NCBI GenBank assembly: GCA_003054695.1
Contig: QAZA01000009.1
Coordinates: 1 to 64,000, forward strand
Source of the DNA: Verrucomicrobia bacterium LW23
GTDB lineage: Bacteria > Verrucomicrobiota > Verrucomicrobiia > Methylacidiphilales > UBA1321
DNA: 64,000 nucleotides
Direction of reading: 5' to 3'
The position numbers and the translations under genes are program-made. This document shows, piece by piece, positions 1 through 8,584 of this stretch. The notes under the pieces are model-generated. The model was not told where the DNA came from and searched no databases. It saw nothing but the letters and a program-made list of their open reading frames with translations. How positions within the stretch are numbered: the first letter of the stretch is position 1; each line of letters begins with the position of its first letter.

Positions 1-196
1 GGCGAGGCTGAGGGAGTGCATTTGAAAAATGCATGACCGAAGACTCAACGCCGCCCTCGCTCAAAATCGCCTCCACCAATCTACCGGTTTATTCCGACAA
101 TTGGTCTAAGCCGCTGGCGCGCAATAGGTTACGCCAAAAAAGGAACAACAGTCCTGCCCAGTATCGAGAAAAGCCGGCAAAGGACGGCAATACGCT
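1..196. other. window edge, no gene seen
   Basis: No coding region is supported here. A short hairpin lies at about 18-34, with TGCATT and AATGCA arms and a 5-base loop. The segment lies downstream of the stop codon of the minus-strand beta-helix gene, so it may hold that gene's 3' end, but no clear terminator was found. The Gly/Ala-rich open frame running from here into the next gene on the plus strand is a shadow of the Pro/Ala tail on the other strand. Confidence 0.4.
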
Positions 197-3100
197 TTAC
201 CCCGTTGCCCCAGGATTCACCAGAACCGGCTCCGACGGCGCGCTTCCTGGCGCAGCCTCGGGTGCCGGTGACACTTGCCGAGGCGCGGGCGCGCTTTCCT
301 GCGGTCGCAACGTCGGTGGCGCGGGAGCAGGCGCCGAGCTCGCCTGGGGAGGTGCATTTGTGGCCGACGGCGCCGGTGGTGCAGGAGCGGGTGCTGGAGC
401 GGGTGCAGCAGGAGGAGGAGCAGGAGCATTGCCCGGCGTCTCCGGTGCTGCCACGGAGGGCGCGCCTCCCGTCTGCGCAGCTGGCGGCGTCTTCGCCGCA
501 GACGGCTTTGCCTCGGGTGCCGCGTTTGTTGCCTTAGGCGCGGGCGGCGCCGTTGCAGGCGATGCGGATGTCTGCCCACGTCCTTCTCCTGCCGCCGGTT
601 GTGGCGTCGGTTGAGCCGTCGGCTGTGGAGTAGCGGAGCCTCCGCTGGGAGGCGGCGATCTTGGCGAGTTTGTCGCCGGAACAGCCGCAGGTACCGCCGC
701 CGCAGGCGCACCCGCCGCTGGTGCTGGAGCTGGTGCCGAGGTCGGCCCTGGTGCCGGCGATGATGCCGGAGCCGGTGCAGCCGCATTCGTCGCAGGCGCA
801 ACCGGCGCTGGCGCCGGTGCGGGGGCTGGCGGCGCACTCGCGGCCGGTGCCGCTACCGGCGCGGGTGCAGAGGACGGCGCGGGAGTCGCGGGCGCAGTCG
901 CCTCCCGTTCCAGCGTCTCCAGCACCAGCACGGCCCGTCCCAGGCGCGAGCTCTTGCGCGCCGTGCCTCGCAACACATAACGCAACGCCCGGTCCGCCAC
1001 CTTCAGCCTTCGCGCCATACGCGTGTCGCGCTTTACCACCACAAGCATCGGCGTCTCCCCGCGCGCGGAGGTGGTGGCAAAAAGTTCTACGCCCGTCCAG
1101 TCGCCCACCTTCGTTTCCTCAATAAGGTCGGCCGGAATCTGAGGCAGCATGTCGCCCAGCACCCCCGTCAGCGCCACATTCCTCGCGTCAATCGTATCGG
1201 CCGCCGACTGCAGTGCGCCCACCTCCGCCGGCGCATACGCTTTCGTCGAAAGCGCCTCGCCCGGTATCCCCAGAAAATGCACCGGCAGCGGCACCGCGCG
1301 AGCCCCCGGCCCGCCGCCCGGCGCACCTTCCGCGGGCGCCATAAAAAACGGCAGGGCCTTGCGCCAGTCGTACGCCCGCGCATACACAGGGTCGCCGCTT
1401 GCCGCCGCGGCCGACACATCTTCGGATTTCAGCCCTGCCGCCTCTCGAAATCGACGCCAGTCATCCTCCGGCCAGCGCCGACCCAGCCGCTGGGCCCGGC
1501 TTGTCCACAGCGTCAGCCAATCTTTGTCCCACGGCAGGGGAGGATCTCCCACGAAATTGCCGGAGGCCGACGCAAAGCCGGCGTACGCCACCTGTGCCAT
1601 ATTGTCGTCCAAAAACGTCCGCTGCGCATCCGTATAATTGCCGAAGAGATTGCGGCAGAACAGGTTATTCACCAGCCGAACCCGCCCCGGCGGCGAGCTG
1701 CAATACACACCCACCGAGTCGTGATAGCCAATAATGTTCCCGTCCAGCTCCAGCGAAACATCTCCACGCGTCGCCACACCCGCCCCGTCCGGCGTCCCGC
1801 CCGGCCCGCCCGGCCGATCGTACCAGCTTGCCAGTACCGTGCATTGACGGAGAACAAAAGTTCTCATGGTGTCGTCCGCCGGTGACAGCTGCACCGACTG
1901 CCAGCTAAAGTTCAGCAGCACGCAATTCTCCATTACCCCCGCGTCCGCACTTCCGCCCGAAATCTCCACGGAACCCAGTGAACCATTCAGGATCAAACAG
2001 TTACGAATCATGCAACCGCCGGATGAAAGGCTAAGCAACGCCTTGCGGGGCGATCGCCCCGGAACAAGATTACCCTGGCCGTCGTACACATTCATATCGC
2101 GACCATCCAGCACAAAGCCATCTATAATGGTGCCTGTATGATCTTCCTCCCCTCGAACAATGGCCCCTGCCAACGGCCCGGCCGCCACGCTCAGGCGCGA
2201 TGCAAACCGCCACGGAATCCTCTCCGTAAACTCGGAGTTGTAGCCACCGCGCAACGTCACAAACGGCACATCCACCCGCCATCCGCCCCGCGTGCCCGGC
2301 CGCGCGTACTCCCCCGCGGCCACATGCACCACGTCCCCCGGCAGCGCCAGTTCAATCGCCTCCTGAGGATCGCCAAACGGTTTCTCCCGGCTGCCGTCGC
2401 CGCCCTGGCTGCCGCTGCGCACAAACCAGTCGCGTCCCCCCGTGGGCGTGGCCTGCGCAGGCACCACAAGCTCCTCCAGCACAAGCGCGCCCTTATGCGG
2501 CACAGAGGCGCCCCCGTCCCACTTGCACACGCCCTTAAAATAGAACTCCCGCGCGGCGTTGCTGGGCGGCGGTTGCAACGCAAGTGTTTTGTCCAAAAGA
2601 GCTTCCGTGGGTGCCCCACGGCGGATAAACACAAGCGGCGGATTCTCCACCGGCCCCAGCGGCGAGGGAATCAGCTCAAACGCGCGATAATCCTTCTCCG
2701 CAACCCCAGCAAATGTAAAGCCTTTCACCTCGCGGCCCACAATGCCGAAAAGGGCAACGTCCCTGTTGTTAAGCGACTGAGCCCGAATGAGAAACGTCGA
2801 ATATGGCACCGTCCAGTACGACTTCACCAGCGGCCCCGCAAACTGCACCGGGTAGGTCGCGCTCTTCGAGCCCGCCGCCTGCCCCTTCAGCACCATCTTC
2901 AGCGCCTGCAATGCGTCGTAAGCCATCGCAAACCCTTGCGGCCCTTTGCCTTCCGTCGGTGCGTTAAGCCCCAGCGCCTGCCGAAAACGCGCCCACTCCT
3001 CAGGCTTCACCTTGCTTACCACATCCGCAGCACGATTAATCGCATACTCCATCCAACCCCGGTCCACTTCAAGCAACTCCGGATCCCCGACGCGATTATT

Positions 3101-4102
3101 CTCGCACAACTTAAAACCTAAGTCATTGATATCGTTGAAATTACCGGTGTCGATAAGCGCCTGGCGCCCGTCACTTGCAAACCGCACGTGAGCCAGCCCG
3201 CTCAGGCAAAAAAGATTATCTTTTAGCGACACACGGTCTGCACTTGTATGCACCTCAATCGCCGCGCCGTCACACATCAAAAACAGATTGCCCGTAATCT
3301 CCGCCCGCGTTCCCCCCCAAAGCTTCAGCCCAGCCCCGGGGTCGTCACCGCGACCGTACTGAGCGCTCCAGCAAAACATAAAGCTGTTGCCTGAGATAAC
3401 AGTCGGCTTTTCCTGGCTGTTGCCTCGCAGCTCCAGCAAATGCGGACCCGCCATGTTCATCACCACATTGTTTTCAAACCGCGAGCCCTCCCCCGCCAAA
3501 ATCACACCCGTTCCGGAGCCGTTGATAATCAAACAGTTGCGAATCTCCACCTCCGGCGATGTCAGCGAAATGATAGGGTCCCGGCTCGATCGTTGCACCT
3601 CCAGGCTGGCACGCGGATCGGCGCTGGCATAGGTGTTCCTGTTCTGTTGATCAAACACAATGCCATCTATTATGCAACCGGAGTGATCGCGCCCCCCAAT
3701 CAGCATCGTCCCCGTATTGCGCGCCCGCGAGCCCGCCTGAAACGCGAATCGCGTCACATACTTCCACGGCGCTCTCTCCGTAAATGTGCCATTGTAGCCG
3801 CCCAGAATGCGAAGCCGCGGCGTATCGAGCGTCCAGTTGGCGGTATCCAGTCGCCCCGTATAAGTTCCCTCGGCAACATGGATGTAATCACCCTCTTTTG
3901 CCTGCTCTAAAGCCCAGTAGATATCCTTATAGGGCCTGAGTATCGTCCCATCCGCATCGTCACCGGAGTTCGCTTTGACAAACCAGTCGCGCGCTGCGTG
4001 TGCCTGGACGACGCCCCCAAAAATGGCCGCGAACAGCACAAAACAGGCCAGCGCCCGGCGAAGCGGGCGAACAAAGCGCGTTTCACGGGGCGGATGCGTC
4101 AT
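197..4102 (-). CDS. secreted tandem beta-helix (DUF1565-like) protein with Pro/Ala tail
   Basis: A protein of about 1300 residues. I chose the ATG at 4102 because it directly precedes a signal peptide (basic start, hydrophobic core, cut near VQAHA-AR); an in-frame TTG at 4198 would bury it. Two homologous halves follow. Each begins with RDWFV, then a DUF1565-like block (PGD..HVA.G.Y), a GGYN..FTER.PW motif and an IIDG...RNCLI.NGS stretch typical of right-handed parallel beta-helices. About 240 C-terminal residues are almost entirely Pro, Ala, Ser and Thr, ending without a recognised anchor. Beta-helix proteins of this type commonly bind or cleave polysaccharides, but no catalytic residues can be assigned, so substrate and enzymatic role are unknown. 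The tail could be a wall-spanning spacer or a glycosylated region; that is inference. Confidence 0.85.
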   Translation of the reverse strand: MTHPPRETRFVRPLRRALACFVLFAAIFGGVVQAHAARDWFVKANSGDDADGTILRPYKDIYWALEQAKEGDYIHVAEGTYTGRLDTANWTLDTPRLRILGGYNGTFTERAPWKYVTRFAFQAGSRARNTGTMLIGGRDHSGCIIDGIVFDQQNRNTYASADPRASLEVQRSSRDPIISLTSPEVEIRNCLIINGSGTGVILAGEGSRFENNVVMNMAGPHLLELRGNSQEKPTVISGNSFMFCWSAQYGRGDDPGAGLKLWGGTRAEITGNLFLMCDGAAIEVHTSADRVSLKDNLFCLSGLAHVRFASDGRQALIDTGNFNDINDLGFKLCENNRVGDPELLEVDRGWMEYAINRAADVVSKVKPEEWARFRQALGLNAPTEGKGPQGFAMAYDALQALKMVLKGQAAGSKSATYPVQFAGPLVKSYWTVPYSTFLIRAQSLNNRDVALFGIVGREVKGFTFAGVAEKDYRAFELIPSPLGPVENPPLVFIRRGAPTEALLDKTLALQPPPSNAAREFYFKGVCKWDGGASVPHKGALVLEELVVPAQATPTGGRDWFVRSGSQGGDGSREKPFGDPQEAIELALPGDVVHVAAGEYARPGTRGGWRVDVPFVTLRGGYNSEFTERIPWRFASRLSVAAGPLAGAIVRGEEDHTGTIIDGFVLDGRDMNVYDGQGNLVPGRSPRKALLSLSSGGCMIRNCLILNGSLGSVEISGGSADAGVMENCVLLNFSWQSVQLSPADDTMRTFVLRQCTVLASWYDRPGGPGGTPDGAGVATRGDVSLELDGNIIGYHDSVGVYCSSPPGRVRLVNNLFCRNLFGNYTDAQRTFLDDNMAQVAYAGFASASGNFVGDPPLPWDKDWLTLWTSRAQRLGRRWPEDDWRRFREAAGLKSEDVSAAAASGDPVYARAYDWRKALPFFMAPAEGAPGGGPGARAVPLPVHFLGIPGEALSTKAYAPAEVGALQSAADTIDARNVALTGVLGDMLPQIPADLIEETKVGDWTGVELFATTSARGETPMLVVVKRDTRMARRLKVADRALRYVLRGTARKSSRLGRAVLVLETLEREATAPATPAPSSAPAPVAAPAASAPPAPAPAPAPVAPATNAAAPAPASSPAPGPTSAPAPAPAAGAPAAAVPAAVPATNSPRSPPPSGGSATPQPTAQPTPQPAAGEGRGQTSASPATAPPAPKATNAAPEAKPSAAKTPPAAQTGGAPSVAAPETPGNAPAPPPAAPAPAPAPAPPAPSATNAPPQASSAPAPAPPTLRPQESAPAPRQVSPAPEAAPGSAPSEPVLVNPGATG

Positions 4103-4489
4103 GTGCGGGTTATGTGTGAGGGAAAGATAGGCGGTGTTTCGGTACGATGCAAGAATCGCCTTTGCAAAGGTAACAGGCGAGTCGAAAACGCATAACAAAG
4201 GAGAAAAAGATGGCTTTTAATACAGATGAATATAAGCTCACGCACGAATGCAGAAAAACTCGCGTAAACATGGCTAATCGAACGGCATCAGACCACTATT
4301 CACATATTTGTATCTTGTACTGCATTTCGCAAGGTATTCATTTGCATTATAAGATATTAGGTAAAAAGACGCCCGTCCCCCCTTCAATCATCTCTCATCT
4401 TCATCTAATGCTGTCCTTTCACACTCTCATCCGCTAAAACATAGTCGGTCTCCTCTTTAGCCCGGCACCAACCGCGCACGCCCTCGCGA
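4103..4489. promoter_or_regulatory. divergent intergenic region, beta-helix gene / tamB
   Basis: About 390 bases separate the start codons of two divergently transcribed genes. The middle (roughly 4200-4400) is clearly more AT-rich than its surroundings, as expected of promoters. TA-rich stretches near 4348-4362 could hold a -10 element for tamB, but no -35/-10 pair can be picked with confidence. No Shine-Dalgarno sequence is evident before either start. Confidence 0.45.
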
Positions 4490-7400
4490 ATGCCTGATCC
4501 CAACGCACATAACCCAAAGCACGACAAGCTGTTAGGTGGCAACGCCAGCGCTTCGCGCGGCACGCCTGTGGTCTCACGCGGTGGGGAGGCGCGGCCCGGC
4601 CTCTTTCGTCGCCTCTGCGCTCTGTGGCCCTGGTTTCTTGGCGCGTTTGGTGTAATGCTTGTCTTGCTGTTCTTTATGCACGGCATGCTTCTGCGAATGG
4701 CTATTACTTATGGTGTCAATTGGGTGGCGGAAGGACAGAAATGGGATATCAAATATACGTTGGAAGGTAACCCCGTTTATGGCGTTACCTTTAATGATGT
4801 AGATATTGTCCCTCGTGAGCCAGGTCCGGTCGAAAAAATCAAGGCCAGACACCTCGCTGTACAGTACAGCCTCATCGGCCTGATCTTCTCCGGCTTGCCC
4901 CGCTTTGCCACAAACCTGGAGGCAAAGGATGTGGAAGTTGTTCTGGATCTTGAGTTTAAGGATCCCCATGCCAAGGCGTCCGACGCCCCGTTGATGCTCC
5001 CTCCCATCCCGATTCCAGGCAAAATCGCGATAACAAATGTTAACTTTCGCGGTAAACAGAAGGCGGGCGATGTCGTGGTAAAAGACCTCAATCTTAACGT
5101 CGAAGACAACGTGCCAGGCAGCCTTCGCCTTGGCTTCCTTCAGTTACCAGGCGTTGGCCAGTGGGATGATCTTTCCGCCGGGATTGCATGGAAGGACCGC
5201 GTGTTAACATTAAGTAAACTGGCGTTGCCTCCGCGGGTTTTGATCGAGAAGCTGGCGCTTGACACTCGCGAGGCTGAACTAGGTCGCGTCAAACTGAGCT
5301 TTCTGGGAAATACCTTTGACGGTACGACGCAATTTGTTGCCGCTGTTGAACCTGGAGAGGAAGATCAGAAGCTCTCGGCCACAGTCAAAGTGGAGAATGT
5401 CTCCCTGGATGCCATCCGCGAATCCATCGGTTCGGATACGCCAGTGACCGGAAAAATCGCCGCAGTTAACATGGAGTTTACCGGCCTCATTAACGATGTG
5501 AAAAGCTGGGTGGTGGACATGAACGCCCGCCTGAGCACGGTCGAAATGATGGTGCGGAGCGGTCGCGCCCGGGTGGATCGGGGCGAAATGTTGTTACGCA
5601 TGGAGAAGGGAGTGGTTGATATTAAAGGGGTTACGCTTGATGTCAACCAGGCGACCCGCTTTGTGGCCAAGGGCAAAATTGATGTCACTGGCCCGATTCG
5701 TTACGACCTGGAAGCGAGGGGCGGTATCGACAACCTGGCGGTGTTTGAGCCGCTTCTCTCGGCCCTGGGCGTTCGCGATCGGATTGCCGGCCGTTTAACA
5801 GTTGACTGGCAAGGACTTGGAGAGATGGACCCAAAGGTTGGCCTGCCTTCGATGAAGAATAACGGCACCTGTAACCTCAACGTCTCCGATCTCGTCGCTG
5901 GCCCCGCAAAGGTCTCAGCGATAACGGTTAAGGGAAGGTACTCGCCCGAGGAAATTGTCTTCCCGATCGTTCAGTTAACCTCAGGCGATTTCGACTTTAA
6001 CGCCGCGGTAAACTGGCGCGATAAACTGCTGACCATCGCTCCTATCTCATTGATACAGAAGGTTCCTGTCGCCAAAACCTTGCTATCGGGCAGCATAAGC
6101 GCGCCTTTTGACCGCGACCATCTTGCAGACCCGGCAAAACTTATCGGCCCGAACGGCCAGATTGCCTCCAATCTCAAGGCTGAGGGAATTGACGTCAGGC
6201 AAATAGCCAGGAGTTTTGAGCTGGAAGTACCTGTAGATGCAACGCTGGATGCAACGGTTGTGACAAGCGGTCGCCTCTCGCAGATGCTTGGGGCCATCCG
6301 CGTGCGCTTGTCCAGAATCGTGGCCGATTCAAGTCCTGGCCTGGAGCCCGCAATATGTGTCGTGGAGGGAGATTTTAAGGATAACCAGTTTTCTCTCAAC
6401 GCACAAGTTACTCAGGCTCAGTTACCTCCGGTGGTCCTGCGGATGGCGATGCCTGTGAACATCGCGGATACAATCGCGACGGGAAAGTTGTCGCCGGAGG
6501 GGCAGTTGGGCGTAAACCTTGCCGTTTCGGGCCAGTCCACAAAAGTGGAAGGCAACGCGACGTTGCATTTGGTTGCCCCGTACGATTACGAGGCAAAGCT
6601 AAAGGGAGGCATTGCCAATCTGGGGGCATTTCAACCGCTGCTTAATGCGTTTGGTGTTACGCAAGTAGTTGCGGGTAAGGCGAATGTATCGGTGGAAGGC
6701 AAGGGCTCGTTCCCGCAGGGTGGTGATCTGGCGCACTGGGGGAGCACCGATATATCGCTGGAAAAGATTGGCTTTGGCGAGGTCAAGGGGGTCGATGTTC
6801 GGCTGAAAGGATCGTATGACCCGGAGAAAATTTTCTTTCCCGGCATGCGTGTTTCGGGGCGTGACCTGAGCCTTTCGGGAGATTTAGCATGGCAGCAGAA
6901 GAAGTTATCTGTACTCAACATTTCGTTGCGTCACCAGAAACGAGAACTCGGTTTTGGCGAAGTAGAGGCACCGCTCGATTTTGCAAAGTTGGGGACGCCG
7001 GCCGACATGCTTCGCGCCCCGAACAGGATTTCCGCGAGAGTGCGCACGGAACCTCTTGATATTACCACACTTGCAACTTCGGTAGGGCTTTCGCTCCCGG
7101 GCAGCGGCAACGTGCAGGCCACGCTGGATGTTGATGGATCGGTGGAAAGCCTGGAGGCCAGCATGACACTTCGCGCCAAGAACCTGAAAGCCAAGGCTTT
7201 AAGTGGAATCGAACCCGCTGCGTTCGGCATGGACCTCCGGCTTAGGGACAAGAAGCTGACCCTGGTTGCAGAGGGTACCCAACCGCGCATTCCACCGCTG
7301 CGAATCGCCGGTGAGTTGCCGTGCGACGTGGAGCAGATTTTGAGGGACGGCTCCGTTGACCGCAATGGGCCAATAAAACTGGAGGCCCGCTTCCGCTTGC

Positions 7401-8584
7401 CGGATCTGAAACTTGCCGAGCAGCTTGTGCCGGAAATTGTTGAGGCGCAAGGGAATGTGTCGGTGGATGTTAAGGTGGACGGGACAATCAATCAGCCTCG
7501 ACTTCAGGGGCATGCGGAGGCGAACGCTCCGCTAGTTCGATTTAGCAACATTACGCTACCTCTGATCACGAACGTGCGCGGTCGTATCCTCTTTAATGAG
7601 AAGAAGATGGACATTGAGCAGTGTACGGGTCTCATCGCTGGCGGGCCGTTCAGGCTGACAGGTGGCGCGAACTTTGAGGATCTTGTTGACCCGAAGTTGA
7701 ATTTTACGTTTACAGCAAGTGACCTTCTGTTAACTCGCGACGATAACATGATTGTGCGAAGCGATGCCAATCTTACTCTCGCCGGGCCGCTAAATGAAGC
7801 GAATGTGACAGGAAGTATAGCGCTGGTGAAGAGCCGTTTTCAGAAGGAAATTGATATTCTGCCCATCGGTTTGCCGGGGCGTCCTGCCCCCCAGGCGCCT
7901 GCGAGTACCTTGCCAGATATTGGGGTGAAGATACCGCCGGTGAACAACTGGAACCTGGATGTTGCCATTACAACGAAGGATCCGTTCCGTATTATCAGCA
8001 ATCGTGCGGACGGTAACGTATTGATTGACCTTCGGGTAACCGGCAAGGGCGAGAATCCGCAAGTAAATGGGCGCGTGACGCTTAGGCAGATTGAAGCGGC
8101 TCTTCCCTTCAGCCAGTTGCGAATTCCCAATGGGTTGATTTTGTTTAGTGGCGGGCTTAATGCGCGGCTGGAGATTCGCGGGCGGTCGAAGGTGAACGAC
8201 TATGACATTACGGTACAGATTTACGGGACGGTGCTGGATCCGAAGGTGCTTTTCTTCAGTACACCGCCACTGCCGCAGGAAGACATTGTGTCACTTATCG
8301 CAACCGGCTCAACGACCTCGGAGCTGATGTCGGGCGGTAATGTGATTGCGGGCAAGGCAACATGGCTTGTTTTCATGAAGTTGTATGACAAGATTTTTGG
8401 TCCGCGTAAAAGGAGTTCGGATGACGACTTTATCAACCGGATTTCGGTGACGCCTACGGCCGATTCGAAGGGCTATGGGATTCGCACGACATTCAAGATA
8501 AATGACCAGATTTTGCTATTGGGAGATGTGGGCGTTGACGGCAATTTCAAGGGTGGTATCAAGTATTTAATTCGTTTTAGATGA
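4490..8584 (+). CDS. tamB: TamB-like inner-membrane protein of outer-membrane biogenesis
   Basis: A 1364-residue protein with one N-terminal transmembrane anchor (about residues 43-62, FLGAFGVMLVLLFFMHGMLL) and then a long chain of AsmA/TamB-type repeats rich in alternating beta-strand patterns. The C-terminal ~350 residues match the TamB (DUF490) domain: a beta-rich region with LFSGG, IYGTVLDPK, FFSTPPLPQEDI and a final run ending in an aromatic/basic tail. TamB proteins bridge the periplasm and help deliver outer-membrane proteins or transport phospholipids to the outer membrane. The length is typical (1200-1500). The stop codon overlaps the start of the next gene in ATGA, so the pair is translationally coupled and probably one machine. 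Confidence 0.9.
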   Translation: MPDPNAHNPKHDKLLGGNASASRGTPVVSRGGEARPGLFRRLCALWPWFLGAFGVMLVLLFFMHGMLLRMAITYGVNWVAEGQKWDIKYTLEGNPVYGVTFNDVDIVPREPGPVEKIKARHLAVQYSLIGLIFSGLPRFATNLEAKDVEVVLDLEFKDPHAKASDAPLMLPPIPIPGKIAITNVNFRGKQKAGDVVVKDLNLNVEDNVPGSLRLGFLQLPGVGQWDDLSAGIAWKDRVLTLSKLALPPRVLIEKLALDTREAELGRVKLSFLGNTFDGTTQFVAAVEPGEEDQKLSATVKVENVSLDAIRESIGSDTPVTGKIAAVNMEFTGLINDVKSWVVDMNARLSTVEMMVRSGRARVDRGEMLLRMEKGVVDIKGVTLDVNQATRFVAKGKIDVTGPIRYDLEARGGIDNLAVFEPLLSALGVRDRIAGRLTVDWQGLGEMDPKVGLPSMKNNGTCNLNVSDLVAGPAKVSAITVKGRYSPEEIVFPIVQLTSGDFDFNAAVNWRDKLLTIAPISLIQKVPVAKTLLSGSISAPFDRDHLADPAKLIGPNGQIASNLKAEGIDVRQIARSFELEVPVDATLDATVVTSGRLSQMLGAIRVRLSRIVADSSPGLEPAICVVEGDFKDNQFSLNAQVTQAQLPPVVLRMAMPVNIADTIATGKLSPEGQLGVNLAVSGQSTKVEGNATLHLVAPYDYEAKLKGGIANLGAFQPLLNAFGVTQVVAGKANVSVEGKGSFPQGGDLAHWGSTDISLEKIGFGEVKGVDVRLKGSYDPEKIFFPGMRVSGRDLSLSGDLAWQQKKLSVLNISLRHQKRELGFGEVEAPLDFAKLGTPADMLRAPNRISARVRTEPLDITTLATSVGLSLPGSGNVQATLDVDGSVESLEASMTLRAKNLKAKALSGIEPAAFGMDLRLRDKKLTLVAEGTQPRIPPLRIAGELPCDVEQILRDGSVDRNGPIKLEARFRLPDLKLAEQLVPEIVEAQGNVSVDVKVDGTINQPRLQGHAEANAPLVRFSNITLPLITNVRGRILFNEKKMDIEQCTGLIAGGPFRLTGGANFEDLVDPKLNFTFTASDLLLTRDDNMIVRSDANLTLAGPLNEANVTGSIALVKSRFQKEIDILPIGLPGRPAPQAPASTLPDIGVKIPPVNNWNLDVAITTKDPFRIISNRADGNVLIDLRVTGKGENPQVNGRVTLRQIEAALPFSQLRIPNGLILFSGGLNARLEIRGRSKVNDYDITVQIYGTVLDPKVLFFSTPPLPQEDIVSLIATGSTTSELMSGGNVIAGKATWLVFMKLYDKIFGPRKRSSDDDFINRISVTPTADSKGYGIRTTFKINDQILLLGDVGVDGNFKGGIKYLIRFR

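Noticed and set aside
33-614. Gly/Ala-rich frame at the left edge
   Set aside because: Antisense of the Pro/Ala tail of the beta-helix protein.
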